Source: Emticicia sp043780375
GTDB lineage: Bacteria > Bacteroidota > Bacteroidia > Cytophagales > Spirosomataceae
DNA length: 64,000 bases
Assembly: GCF_043780375.1 (NCBI RefSeq)
Contig: NZ_JAYWCU010000069.1
Location: forward strand, 1-64,000
Direction of reading: 5' to 3'
The notes under the pieces were generated by a model. That model saw only the letters and a program-made list of their open reading frames with translations. It was not told the DNA's origin and ran no database searches. The position numbers and the translations under genes are program-made. Positions 48,886 to 58,103 of this stretch are shown one piece after another (the stretch's first letter is position 1; every line of letters starts with the position of its first letter).

Positions 48886-50913
48886 ATGAAACTCATAAAA
48901 GTAGCAGCAGGCACACTGAACCAAACTCCTTTAGCTTGGGAACAAAACCAAAAAAATATTTTAGATTGTATAAAAGAAGCTGATAGTCAAGATATTAGCT
49001 TATTATGCTTACCCGAATTGTGCATTACAGGCTACGGCTGTGAAGATGCATTTTACTCGTGGGATTTGGTTGAACAAGCAAAAGAAAGTCTTTTGGAAAT
49101 TGTTCAACACACCGCAGGCATGATTGTTTCGGTAGGTTTGCCGATTCGATTTAACAATAAAGTTTATAATACTGCTTGTTTGATTGCCAATAAAAAGATT
49201 TTAGGTTTTGTTTGTAAGCAGCATTTTCCAAATTATGGCGTTTTCTACGAAGACCGTTGGTTTCATCGTTGGCAAGCAGGTGTGAGAGATGAAATCGAAA
49301 TTGATGAATTCAAATATCCAATCGGAGATTTAGTTTTTGAATTGGATGGCGTTCGCATCGGATTTGAGATTTGTGAAGATGCTTGGGTGGCAAATCGTCC
49401 AGGAAGAGTGATGTTCGATAGGGGAGTAGATATTATTCTGAATCCGAGTGCAAGTCCGTTTACTTTTTCAAAATTTATGACCCGTGAGCGTTTGGTGATT
49501 GATGGCAGTCGCTCGTTTGCATGTAGTTATATTTATACAAATTTATTAGGAAATGAATCAGGTCGTTTGATTTTTGATGGCGATGCAATGATTGCTTCCG
49601 ATGGGAATTTATTAGTTTCTTCGCCAAGATTTGGCTATGCCGATTTTTATGTAACCTCTGCTATAATTGATGTTGAAGCCCCAAAAATAAATCAATCACA
49701 AGTAAAATCCCCCATTTCACAAGGAAACTGGAAGGTTTTATCGCTTTTTGATTTTCCAGAAATAAAACCAGTTGCCTTCCAAACTGCCGAATTAGAGAAA
49801 TTTGAACGAGGTGGATTCTTGAAAGAAGAAGAATTTGCCCGTGCCGTAAGTTTGGCATTGTTTGATTATTTACGTAAATCTCGTTCGCAAGGTTTCACCG
49901 TTTCGTTGTCGGGTGGAGCAGATTCTTGTGCTTGCGTAGCTTTGTGTGGTTTGATGATTCGATTGGCTGATGAAAGCATAGGTTTAGATGCTTTCAAGAA
50001 AAAACTTTCTCACATCAAAAAAATCCAAGACTGCACAACAGTTGAGCAAATTGCTCAACAAATGATTCATAGCATTTATCAAGGCACAGAAAATAGCTCG
50101 ACTGATACCTACGAATCGGCAGAAAGTTTGGCAAAAAACATCGGTGCAACATTCTATAATGTCAATATCAACGGGCTCGTAGAAACGTATAAAGACTTGA
50201 TAGAAAAACAAATAGGGCGAGATTTAACTTGGGAAACTGATGATTTGTCGCTACAAAATATTCAAGCACGAGTACGGGTTCCAAGTGTTTGGTTGCTTAC
50301 CAATTTGCATAATCACTTGCTTTTAGCAACGTCCAATCGCTCGGAAGTTGCCGTTGGTTACTGCACGATGGATGGTGACACGGCAGGAAGTATTAGCCCA
50401 ATTGCAGGAATTGACAAGTTTTGGCTTAAAAAATGGTTGGTTTGGCTCGAAACAGTTGGCTGTGATGTGAAAGGAAAGTATATCAAAATTGAAGGTTTAA
50501 ACAAAGTAAATAATCTTCAACCAACAGCCGAATTGCGACCTTTGGCAACCAAGCAAACCGACGAAAAAGACTTAATGCCTTATGAAGTTTTAAATGCTAT
50601 TGAAGGATTAGCGATTAGAGACAAAAAGCCTCCTCTGGAATGTTTATTATTTATGGAAGCACAATACTCAGGACGATATGACCAAGAAACTTTGGCTGCT
50701 TGGATTGAAAGATTTTTCAGACTTTGGAGCAGAAATCAATGGAAACGTGAGCGTTTCGCACCAAGTTTTCATTTAGATATCTATAATCTCGACCCAAGAG
50801 GCTGGTGCCGATTTCCGATTTTATCAGGTGGATTTGAGAAAGAATTAGCCGATATGAGAGAATATATAGAGAAAGGTGATAGACGAAAATCGAGGAGTAG
50901 AATTGGCTTTTGA
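48886..50913 (+). CDS. nadE: Glutamine-dependent NAD+ synthetase
   Basis: This 675-residue two-domain enzyme has an N-terminal nitrilase-type glutaminase with Glu44 (CLPELCITGYG), Lys (CKQHFPNYG) and Cys (FEICEDAW). The C-terminal NAD synthetase domain has the SGGADSCACVAL P-loop. It amidates deamido-NAD with ammonia passed from the glutaminase, the last step of NAD synthesis. Length is normal for the large glutamine-dependent form. It stands alone between the DUF2975 operon and the rplI terminator. Confidence 0.98.
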   Translation: MKLIKVAAGTLNQTPLAWEQNQKNILDCIKEADSQDISLLCLPELCITGYGCEDAFYSWDLVEQAKESLLEIVQHTAGMIVSVGLPIRFNNKVYNTACLIANKKILGFVCKQHFPNYGVFYEDRWFHRWQAGVRDEIEIDEFKYPIGDLVFELDGVRIGFEICEDAWVANRPGRVMFDRGVDIILNPSASPFTFSKFMTRERLVIDGSRSFACSYIYTNLLGNESGRLIFDGDAMIASDGNLLVSSPRFGYADFYVTSAIIDVEAPKINQSQVKSPISQGNWKVLSLFDFPEIKPVAFQTAELEKFERGGFLKEEEFARAVSLALFDYLRKSRSQGFTVSLSGGADSCACVALCGLMIRLADESIGLDAFKKKLSHIKKIQDCTTVEQIAQQMIHSIYQGTENSSTDTYESAESLAKNIGATFYNVNINGLVETYKDLIEKQIGRDLTWETDDLSLQNIQARVRVPSVWLLTNLHNHLLLATSNRSEVAVGYCTMDGDTAGSISPIAGIDKFWLKKWLVWLETVGCDVKGKYIKIEGLNKVNNLQPTAELRPLATKQTDEKDLMPYEVLNAIEGLAIRDKKPPLECLLFMEAQYSGRYDQETLAAWIERFFRLWSRNQWKRERFAPSFHLDIYNLDPRGWCRFPILSGGFEKELADMREYIEKGDRRKSRSRIGF

Positions 50914-50942
50914 TGAATTTTTGTTAGATTTGGTTGATAAAT

Positions 50943-51050
50943 CATAAAAAAATAAAAACAATTTTAGAGTTAGATGTAACGCCTAAACAAGTTGTGATGT
51001 TACAATTGGCGAAATTTTCTATGGAATGCGAAAAAATGAAGAAAAGCTAA
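50943..51050 (+). other. Possible short coding remnant after nadE
   Basis: One frame reads ILELDVTPKQVVMLQLAK, then FSMECEKMKKS and a stop at 51048-51050, with no ATG at its start. It may be the end of a decayed small gene. The rest of the 273-base gap is AT-rich and ends in a terminator. Confidence 0.25.
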
Positions 51051-51130
51051 CAAAGACACTTATTCGGCTATTCAATGGGTACAACATTACCAAAGATTCT
51101 TCAAAAATATTTGACAAATTATGTCTAACA

Positions 51131-51166
51131 AAAAAGCGTGCATCTCTTTCGAAATGCACGCTTTTT
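51131..51166. terminator. Bidirectional terminator between nadE and rplI
   Basis: AAAAAGCGTGCAT (51131-51143) pairs with ATGCACGCTTTTT (51154-51166). With A and T runs on both sides it can stop transcription from either direction, which suits the convergent genes. Confidence 0.92.
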
Positions 51167-51186
51167 ATATTTTCTACGCAAGAATC

Positions 51187-51630
51187 TTACGCTTCAGAAA
51201 CTACGCTTACAGCAACTTTATGCTTCACTTCTTTGTGAAGGTCAAGAATTGCTGAGAAATCACCTACAAATTTCACATCTTCCATTGCAATTTTCTTGCG
51301 GTCGATATCGAAACCTTTTTCTTTTAGGTAATCAGAAATTTGAGTGTTAGTAACACGTCCGAAAATCTTACCGCTTTCGCCAGTCTTCATCGGAATTGTG
51401 ATAACCATTTCACCAATTTCTTCTGCCATTGTTAAGGCAGCAGTTTTAATTTTTTCTGCTTTGTGGGCAGCTTGTTTAAGATTTTCTGCTAAAATCTTGC
51501 GGTTCGACTCGGAAGCTAACTGAGCAAAACCTTGTGGAATCAGATAGTTACGAGCATAACCCGGCTTTACGGAAATCATGTCGTTCTTGTATCCAAGTCC
51601 TACAATATCAGTTTTTAATATTATGTCCAT
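51187..51630 (-). CDS. rplI: Ribosomal protein L9
   Basis: This 147-residue L9 has the N-terminal domain with GYKNDMISVKPGYARNYLIPQG (cited in part: VKPGYARNYLIPQG), the long connecting helix and the C-terminal RNA-binding domain. It is the last gene of the rpsF-rpsR-rplI operon on the minus strand. The 99-base spacer before it carries the CACTCATT words. Confidence 0.98.
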   Translation of the reverse strand: MDIILKTDIVGLGYKNDMISVKPGYARNYLIPQGFAQLASESNRKILAENLKQAAHKAEKIKTAALTMAEEIGEMVITIPMKTGESGKIFGRVTNTQISDYLKEKGFDIDRKKIAMEDVKFVGDFSAILDLHKEVKHKVAVSVVSEA

Positions 51631-51729
51631 TTTTCAATACAAATTAATAATGAGTGATTGAGAGAAGGAGTGAATGAGTGATTAAGTTTGCAAAAGCAAT
51701 GTTATTCACTAAATCACTAAATCGCTAAA

Positions 51730-51999
51730 TTATTTCAAACCATCAGCTACGAATGGCAATAAAGCCAAGTGTCTTGCTTGCTTGATGGCAACAGCCACTT
51801 TACGCTGAAATTTTAGACTATTACCTGTCAAACGACGAGGAAGGATTTTTCCTTGCTCATTCACAAATTTCAATAAGAAAGTTGCGTCTTTATAATCTAC
51901 AAACTTAATACCTGCTTTTTTGAAGCGACAATATTTTTTGCGAGCCTGGTCTTTTCTATCAACAGGGTCGTTTACGAGTGACATTGCGTTGTTTCTCAT
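51730..51999 (-). CDS. rpsR: Ribosomal protein S18
   Basis: This 89-residue S18 uses the ATG at 51999 (MRNNAMSLVNDPVDRK), one base after the rpsF stop; an upstream frame extension would run into rpsF. S18 pairs with S6 on the platform. KYCRFKKAGIKFVDYKD and GKILPRRLTGNSLKFQRKV mark it. The single Cys is the normal one. Confidence 0.97.
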   Translation of the reverse strand: MRNNAMSLVNDPVDRKDQARKKYCRFKKAGIKFVDYKDATFLLKFVNEQGKILPRRLTGNSLKFQRKVAVAIKQARHLALLPFVADGLK

Positions 52000-52000
52000 C

Positions 52001-52399
52001 TTAGGCTTTAGTTTCGTTTGATGCTTCTGCTTTTTCGGCAGTAGCTGGTTCAACATTTTTTCTACCAACTAAACCTTTACTACGGCGTTGGCTGTAGTCA
52101 AGGGCATATTTGTCCAATCTTGTAGTCAAATATCGCATCACACGCTCATCACGCTTGAATTCTGTTTCTAAAAGTGCAACCGTTGTAGGTGCAGCTTGGA
52201 ACTGAATCAACTCATAATAGCCCGTATTCTTGTGCTGAATGGTGTAAGTTAATTTACGAAGACCCCAATGCTCTTCATGAACTATCTCGGCACCTGTGTC
52301 AGTCAATGTTTTTTTGAATTTTTCGACAGCTTCCTTTATCTGAATTTCAGATAAAACGGGAGTTAGAATGAAAACCGTCTCATACTGGTTTTGAAACAT
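52001..52399 (-). CDS. rpsF: Ribosomal protein S6
   Basis: This 132-residue S6 uses the ATG at 52399 (MFQNQYETVFILTPVLSE); the frame extends further upstream to 52585 but crosses the promoter. S6 forms a heterodimer with S18. The C-terminus is a charged Ala/Glu-rich tail. It is the first gene of the operon. Confidence 0.97.
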   Translation of the reverse strand: MFQNQYETVFILTPVLSEIQIKEAVEKFKKTLTDTGAEIVHEEHWGLRKLTYTIQHKNTGYYELIQFQAAPTTVALLETEFKRDERVMRYLTTRLDKYALDYSQRRSKGLVGRKNVEPATAEKAEASNETKA

Positions 52400-52431
52400 A
52401 CTAAAACAGTGTTTAATGATAAAATTTATTT

Positions 52432-52456
52432 CCTCAAAAATGAGGGTGCAAAGGTA
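52432..52456 (-). promoter_or_regulatory. rpsF operon promoter and start-site hairpin
   Basis: On the minus strand the -7 box TACCTTTG lies at 52449-52456. Directly after it the transcript folds CCTCA-TTTT-TGAGG (52432-52445), so a hairpin forms at the very 5' end. S6-S18 complexes bind their own leader in many bacteria; this hairpin is a possible site. Confidence 0.5.
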
Positions 52457-52586
52457 CGGAAAATAATGTAAAATATATAATGTAGTGTAAAAATTTTTGA
52501 AATTAGATAAGTAGCTACGGAAAACATAGTTTTTTTGAATATTAATTACAGGTATTTTCCTGTAATTTGAATTTTTAACGCTCATT

Positions 52587-52618
52587 TTTTTTTTATTTCA
52601 TTCAAATTTATACCTTTG
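52587..52618 (+). promoter_or_regulatory. Promoter of the small secreted protein
   Basis: TACCTTTG (52611-52618) with a T-rich -33 region (52587-52590) 20 bases upstream. Start near 52625, 37 bases before the ATG. Confidence 0.55.
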
Positions 52619-52661
52619 ATTTTCTAACATAATTGTTTTAAACTCTAACCTAATTAATTAC

Positions 52662-53129
52662 ATGAAAACCTATTTTGCTGCCCTTGCGTTTATTGCTTTT
52701 TCTTCATTTACTTTTGTAGCTGACAAAACGTATGTTTGGGAGAAATACAAACTCCAGATTACTGTGCCAGATGATTTTAAAATACTTAAAAATGATGACC
52801 ATGATTTTGAAATGAAAGGTGATGGAATGGAGCTAACAATGCACATTTTTGAAAAAAACATTGCTGTCGAAGATATGGATGATGCCGTGATTGAAGGTGC
52901 TAAGGCCATGAAATTAGAAGAAATTGATGCCGAAGAAGCGATAGAAGGCGATGGCTTAGATGGCTATTATGTAGAAGGTTTAAAAGACGGACATCGAGTG
53001 ATGTTTGCAGGTATGATTGACCCTAAAAGCCGTACAAACTTTTTCTTGGTAATTATTTTTGCCGATAGAGATAAGCAAGCAGAAGCAGATGCAGAGGAAA
53101 TTTTAGCGAGTGTGATGAGCATGAATTAA
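52662..53129 (+). CDS. Small secreted protein of unknown function
   Basis: This 155-residue protein has a Sec signal peptide (MKTYFAALAFIAFSSFTFVA). The mature part is acidic, with a strand-rich start (YKLQITVPDDFKI) and a charged helical end. It resembles small lipocalin/PsbP-like single-domain proteins in outline, but no motif supports a family. It is single, with a good promoter and a terminator. Confidence 0.75.
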   Translation: MKTYFAALAFIAFSSFTFVADKTYVWEKYKLQITVPDDFKILKNDDHDFEMKGDGMELTMHIFEKNIAVEDMDDAVIEGAKAMKLEEIDAEEAIEGDGLDGYYVEGLKDGHRVMFAGMIDPKSRTNFFLVIIFADRDKQAEADAEEILASVMSMN

Positions 53130-53160
53130 TGTACAACAGATTAGGAAACTCATCGTACAA

Positions 53161-53199
53161 AACAAAAGAACTGTGGGAACTTCTCACAGTTCTTTTGTT
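53161..53199. terminator. Bidirectional terminator overlapping the end of the HsdR_N gene
   Basis: AACAAAAGAACTGTG (53161-53175) pairs exactly with CACAGTTCTTTTGTT (53185-53199). The right arm lies within the last codons and stop of the minus-strand gene ending at 53184, so that gene's end doubles as terminator. Confidence 0.9.
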
Positions 53200-53633
53200 T
53201 TTGGTAAATCTTTCATTTGTTGAAAAGTGCCATTGTTAAAGTCTATTTCAAAGCAAAAAGTGCTTAAACCATTGGTAATCACTACAAAAGGGCATCGTAA
53301 AGTAAGATTATATCGAGATGCCTGTTCTATAACTGATTGATTAATTTTTACTTCAGGTGCTTTACATTCTACTAGTAGATATGGTTTGCCTTCTTGGTCG
53401 AAAACTACGATGTCTGAGCGTTTTTGGAGGCGATTATAGCTCAAACCCCCTTCGAGACGAATAAGGCTTTTAGAATAAGCATAGTGTTTTTCAAGTAAAT
53501 GGATGAAGTGCTGTCTTACCCATTCTTCGGGGGTCAGTAATAAGTATTTCTTACGTATTGGGTCGAAAATATAGTTTTTCCCCTCAATTTCTTTAGTTTT
53601 GTAATCATAAGATGGAAGGTTGAGCGTAGTCAT
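53184..53633 (-). CDS. Orphan HsdR N-terminal-like (PD-(D/E)XK) protein
   Basis: This 149-residue protein matches the HsdR_N_2 family: VRQHFIHLLEKHY, then the nuclease core with Asp74 (KRSDIVVF) and Glu89-x-Lys91 (YLLVECKAP), and a late PFVVITNG. The catalytic residues are intact, but there is no helicase part, no HsdM or HsdS nearby. It is a single-copy gene in many Bacteroidota and may work in DNA repair rather than restriction. Confidence 0.87.
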   Translation of the reverse strand: MTTLNLPSYDYKTKEIEGKNYIFDPIRKKYLLLTPEEWVRQHFIHLLEKHYAYSKSLIRLEGGLSYNRLQKRSDIVVFDQEGKPYLLVECKAPEVKINQSVIEQASRYNLTLRCPFVVITNGLSTFCFEIDFNNGTFQQMKDLPKTKEL

Positions 53634-53752
53634 TCTTGATTTAATTGGTAACAGGAACTATTTGGATAGTTTTTGGCTTTAAATCTCTAATATGCTCATG
53701 GCTGGTGTAAACAATGCCACAGCATTTTATAACAAATTTACGTCATAAGATT

Positions 53753-54526
53753 ATGCAAACAAAAGAAGAAATTGTAAAAAACTGGTTGCCACGATATACA
53801 GGTACGCCTTTGGATGAATTTAAACCTTATATATTATTAACCAATTTTGGGAACTACGTTGATATGTTCGCAAAAATGTATGGTGTTGAAGTAAGAGGTA
53901 GAGACCGAGCGATGCAAACAGCTTCGGCTGGTAATATTACCATTATTAATTTCGGAATGGGCAGTGCCGTAGCCGCTACAATAATGGATTTGCTCACGGC
54001 AATCATGCCCAAAGCAGTACTTTTCTTGGGAAAAGTAGGAGGCTTGAAGAAATCTACGAAATTAGGCGATTTGATTTTACCAATTGCGGCAATCAGAGGC
54101 GAAGGAACAAGTAATGATTATGCCCGACCAGAGATTCCTGCTTTGCCTTCGTTTCGTTTGCAAAGAGCGGTAAGTTCGATGATAAAAAAACATGAACTCG
54201 ACTACCAAACAGGTACGGTTTACACCACCAATCGCCGAGTTTGGGAGCATGATGAAACATTCAAAGACTATCTTCGTGAGCTTCGAGTAATGGCAATTGA
54301 CATGGAAACTGCTACACTTTTTATTGTAGGTTTCGTCAATGCGATTCCTCACGGAGCATTACTATTGGTTTCAGATAATCCGATGATACCTGACGGAGTA
54401 AAAACCGAAGAAAGTGATAAAAAAGTAACCGGTGCTTTTGTAGAAAAACATTTGCAAATAGGTATTGATTCGTTAAATGAATTGGCCAACTCTGGCGAAT
54501 CAGTGAAACATTTGCGGTTTGAATAA
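53753..54526 (+). CDS. amn: AMP nucleosidase
   Basis: This 257-residue short form belongs to the nucleoside-phosphorylase fold: VAATIMDLLTAIMPKAVLFLGKVGG (cited in part: MPKAVLFLGKVGG), AIDMETATLFIVGF and LLVSDNPM. It hydrolyses AMP to adenine and ribose 5-phosphate. The ATG at 53753 (MQTKEEIVKNWLPRYTGTP) gives the family's usual start; an upstream ATG at 53714 would add 13 residues. It is divergent from the HsdR_N gene. Confidence 0.93.
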   Translation: MQTKEEIVKNWLPRYTGTPLDEFKPYILLTNFGNYVDMFAKMYGVEVRGRDRAMQTASAGNITIINFGMGSAVAATIMDLLTAIMPKAVLFLGKVGGLKKSTKLGDLILPIAAIRGEGTSNDYARPEIPALPSFRLQRAVSSMIKKHELDYQTGTVYTTNRRVWEHDETFKDYLRELRVMAIDMETATLFIVGFVNAIPHGALLLVSDNPMIPDGVKTEESDKKVTGAFVEKHLQIGIDSLNELANSGESVKHLRFE

Positions 54527-54586
54527 ACCCAGTAATTTAATGAGTGAATGATAGAACGAATAGTAAAAAAAATATCAATAATTTTT

Positions 54587-57007
54587 ATGAAAAAAGCTAT
54601 ATTGGGGAGCATTAGTTTTCTTTTTTTCTTTTTAAGTCTCTCATTATCAGTTACTTACGCACAACGAAAATTTACGCTTTCAGGAGTAATTCGACAAACG
54701 AGTAATGAAAAACCGTTGCCCAGAGCAGCCATTTATGTAGATGAAACAGGATATGGTTCACTGTCTGATACACTGGGGCGATACCAAATTTTGATTCCAA
54801 AAGGTGCTTTCAATATTACAGTTACGTATCAAGGTTTTTTTACGAAACATCAACGAGTCGATATTGATAATAATTTAATTCTGGATATTTTGATGGACGA
54901 AAAAGCCAATGATTTGGAAGAAGTGGTGGTTTCGGCAAATAGTGCTGCTCAGAATGTGAAGCGTTTAGAGACAGGCGTTACAAATTTAAGTATTAAAAAT
55001 ATCAAAAAATTACCAACGCTTTTGGGCGAATTAGACATTATCAAAAGCCTTTTCTCATTACCTGGGGTAGCAAGCGTGGGCGAAGGCTCTTCGGGTTTTA
55101 ATGTTAGAGGTGGAAATGTGGATCAAAACCTTATTTTGATGGACAACGCACCCATTTTTAATGCTTCGCATTTGATGGGTTTTTTCTCAGTTTTTAATCC
55201 TGATGCTTTGCGAGATATTAATTTTTATCGAGGAGGTATTCCCGCACAATATGGCGGACGAACGGCTTCGGTGCTTAATATCAATTTGAAAGATGCCAAT
55301 GCTCAACAATTTTCTATATCGGGTGGCGTGGGCTTAGTTAGTAGCCGACTGATGATTGAAGCTCCTATAGTTAAAGACCGAATGTCATTTTTTGTGGCAA
55401 GTCGCTTTTCTTATGTTGGCTATTTGTTTAAGTTAATACCTCAACAAAATATTAAAGATACTAAGGCAGATTTTTATGATATTACAGCGAAACTTGAGTT
55501 TCGGCCCACAAAGAAAGATAAAATAGCTTTTACTGGTTTCACGGGTTTCGATAAATTTAAAGTGGCAGGCGACTCATTGGCAAATCTTGAAGTAAATGCC
55601 TCATCTTCTCTTTTTGATTGGCGAACAACCAATGCTACACTTGCGTGGGTTCATTCACATAATGCTAAATTTACCTCAAAAGTGTCAGCAGTTTACAGTA
55701 GTTACGATGCCAATATTGTCAATCCCGACTCGGCTTTGGCTTTTAAGTTAGCTTCCAATATTGTTTACAAAAACATCAAAGCCGATTTTAACTATTTACC
55801 TTTCGACAAACAAAAAATAGACTTTGGCATAAGTGCCATTGATTACCAGATTCAACCTGGAAAATTAAGTCCTGATAGTCCTGCTTCACAAATCAATCCT
55901 GTTACTCTACGCAACGAAAGTGCCTTAGAGTCAGCCATTTATGCCAATGATGAGATAGAAATAACAAAAAAGTTTTCGATTTTGGTAGGTTTACGCTATT
56001 CTTATTTTGGTAATAAAGGAAGGGGGTATAGCTTTAAATACCAAGATGGTTTACCGAAAAGTAAAGAAACGATTGTTGATTCAACATTGAATGGAAAAGG
56101 TTTTTCGCAGGCTTATGGAGGTTTAGAACCACGTTTTTCGGCAAAATATTCTTTGAATGACAATGCTTCCATCAAGTTTAGTTTGAACCGAATGAGGCAA
56201 TACATTCAGTTGATTTCGAATACGACTGCTGCTTTGCCAACGGCTCGTTGGAAGTCGTCGGACAATTACATGAAACCACAAATTGCTGACCAAATTTCGA
56301 TTGGTTATTTTCAAAATTTGCAGGATAATAAAATTGAAGCTTCGATAGAGTTTTTCTATAAGAAACTAACAAATGTTAGCGATTATAAAGATGGAGCGAA
56401 TCTGTTGCTTGATAAATTTCCAGAAGCGTCTATTCTACAAGGAATTGGAAGAGCTTATGGGGCAGAGCTATATATCAAGAAAAATATTGGTTTGATTACT
56501 GGTTGGTTGAGTTATACGTACTCACAAACCGAGTTTTTGGTAAAAGGCGAACATGAAGAAGAAACAATTAATAATGGCAAATATTTTCCACCAAATTATA
56601 ATAAACCACATATTTTGAACTTGATTGCAAGTTATCAGGCAACCAAACGTTTATCTTTTTCAACCAATTTTACTTATAGCACGGGTCGCCCAATTACGTA
56701 TCCTACTGCCAAGATTTATGTGGGCGGTTTGGTTGTGCCATATTATGCCAATCGTAACCAAAATAATATTCCAAATTATGTACGCTTAGATTTAGCCATG
56801 AATATTGATGCCAATCCTTATAAAACGCAACGTTTCAAAGGCAGCTGGAATTTTTCGGTTTATAATGCACTCAATACCCGCAATGCTTACTCGATTTTCT
56901 TCCGAACCAAAAGTCGTTATGTACAATATTACAATCGGGTAGATATTTACAAATTATCAATCTTAGGCTCAATGATTCCTTCGATTTCTTATAATTTTAA
57001 ATTTTAG
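54587..57007 (+). CDS. TonB-dependent receptor with carboxypeptidase-regulatory-like domain
   Basis: This 806-residue protein has a signal peptide (MKKAILGSISFLFFFLSLSL, then SVTYAQ), a carboxypeptidase-regulatory-like domain (about 27-105), a plug domain (SFNVRGGNVDQNLILMDNAP region) and a beta-barrel ending in the aromatic SYNFKF, the outer-membrane insertion signal. It is followed by two DUF4249 lipoproteins, the standard partners of this receptor type. The ATG at 54587 was chosen to give a proper signal peptide. Confidence 0.93.
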   Translation: MKKAILGSISFLFFFLSLSLSVTYAQRKFTLSGVIRQTSNEKPLPRAAIYVDETGYGSLSDTLGRYQILIPKGAFNITVTYQGFFTKHQRVDIDNNLILDILMDEKANDLEEVVVSANSAAQNVKRLETGVTNLSIKNIKKLPTLLGELDIIKSLFSLPGVASVGEGSSGFNVRGGNVDQNLILMDNAPIFNASHLMGFFSVFNPDALRDINFYRGGIPAQYGGRTASVLNINLKDANAQQFSISGGVGLVSSRLMIEAPIVKDRMSFFVASRFSYVGYLFKLIPQQNIKDTKADFYDITAKLEFRPTKKDKIAFTGFTGFDKFKVAGDSLANLEVNASSSLFDWRTTNATLAWVHSHNAKFTSKVSAVYSSYDANIVNPDSALAFKLASNIVYKNIKADFNYLPFDKQKIDFGISAIDYQIQPGKLSPDSPASQINPVTLRNESALESAIYANDEIEITKKFSILVGLRYSYFGNKGRGYSFKYQDGLPKSKETIVDSTLNGKGFSQAYGGLEPRFSAKYSLNDNASIKFSLNRMRQYIQLISNTTAALPTARWKSSDNYMKPQIADQISIGYFQNLQDNKIEASIEFFYKKLTNVSDYKDGANLLLDKFPEASILQGIGRAYGAELYIKKNIGLITGWLSYTYSQTEFLVKGEHEEETINNGKYFPPNYNKPHILNLIASYQATKRLSFSTNFTYSTGRPITYPTAKIYVGGLVVPYYANRNQNNIPNYVRLDLAMNIDANPYKTQRFKGSWNFSVYNALNTRNAYSIFFRTKSRYVQYYNRVDIYKLSILGSMIPSISYNFKF

Positions 57008-57028
57008 CAGATAAAACCCACGACAATA

Positions 57029-58090
57029 ATGAAAATTTTGTTGAAACTATTCCTTTCAATTTTTATTGTAGCACTTGTAGCTTGCGTGGATAGATTTGAC
57101 CCAAAATTGACGGGGGGAATACCTTATATTATTTTTGAAGGCACGTTGACAGATCAACTTGGCCCACATTATTTTAATTTAAGTTATTCGGCTGGGTATA
57201 ATAGCAACGAAAGTGTATTTGATAAAACAGTCAATGCAGCAAAAATTTGGATAACTGATGCCAAAAATGTGAGAACAGATTTGATTGATCTAAGCAAAGG
57301 GAAATTTAGCACACCCGAAGGTTTTCGTGGACAAATTGGGAATTCATATCAAGTACATATTCAGTTAAGCGATGGAACAAGCTATGCGAGTAAGGCAGAA
57401 ACCATGAGGTATTCGCCTCCAATAGACAAAGTTTATACCGAATTTAAACTCACAACAACCTTACAACCAAAACATAGAGGAAATTTTAATGTTTACCTTA
57501 ATGTAAAAGACCCTGCCACCGAGGGAGATTTTTACCGTTGGAAATGGGTGAATTATGAAATAGCAACTTCTTGTGCAAATTACATTGTTACAGGAGATAG
57601 ACCAAGCATTTTTTATAAAAAATGTTGTGGAGATTGTTGGAATATTAATTCATGTTTGGGCTGTATCAACTTAGCTTCGGATAATTTGGTGAATGGGAAA
57701 ACGCTACCAAAACAGTTCATTGCTCAAATACCTTTCGATAATATTACATCATATTATATGCTTATTGAGCAAATGAGTTTATCGAGAGAAGCCTATAATT
57801 ATTGGAAAAGTGTTGATGAACAAGCCAATAATTCGGGAGGTATTTTTGATACTGCATCAGCTACTATTAGAGGCAATATCAAGAATGTAAATGATGAATC
57901 TGAAGTAATACTAGGTTATTTTCAAATATCAGCGGTTACGCAAAAAGCTGTTTATATTCAACGAAACAATTTAGGGATATTTCCTTTTGGATTTAATATA
58001 GGAGGAAACTATAATTTTGCTACAGAATGTGAAACATGCAAAGAAAGTCCTTATCGCACTTCCAAACGACCACTCAATTGGGTAAATTAG
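57029..58090 (+). CDS. DUF4249 lipoprotein, copy 1
   Basis: This 353-residue lipoprotein has a lipobox (VALVAC, lipidated Cys19) and a DUF4249 domain: a beta-rich start with FEGTLTDQLGPHYFNLSYSA, and a conserved Cys cluster KKCCGDCWNINSCLGCIN, with a further CETC near the end. It sits 21 bases after the receptor gene and probably forms a surface complex with it. Confidence 0.92.
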   Translation: MKILLKLFLSIFIVALVACVDRFDPKLTGGIPYIIFEGTLTDQLGPHYFNLSYSAGYNSNESVFDKTVNAAKIWITDAKNVRTDLIDLSKGKFSTPEGFRGQIGNSYQVHIQLSDGTSYASKAETMRYSPPIDKVYTEFKLTTTLQPKHRGNFNVYLNVKDPATEGDFYRWKWVNYEIATSCANYIVTGDRPSIFYKKCCGDCWNINSCLGCINLASDNLVNGKTLPKQFIAQIPFDNITSYYMLIEQMSLSREAYNYWKSVDEQANNSGGIFDTASATIRGNIKNVNDESEVILGYFQISAVTQKAVYIQRNNLGIFPFGFNIGGNYNFATECETCKESPYRTSKRPLNWVN

Positions 58091-58103
58091 TAAACCAAAA
58101 TTT

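Noticed and set aside
51026..51238. Plus-strand frame between nadE and rplI
   Set aside because: It runs through the bidirectional terminator and into rplI antisense.
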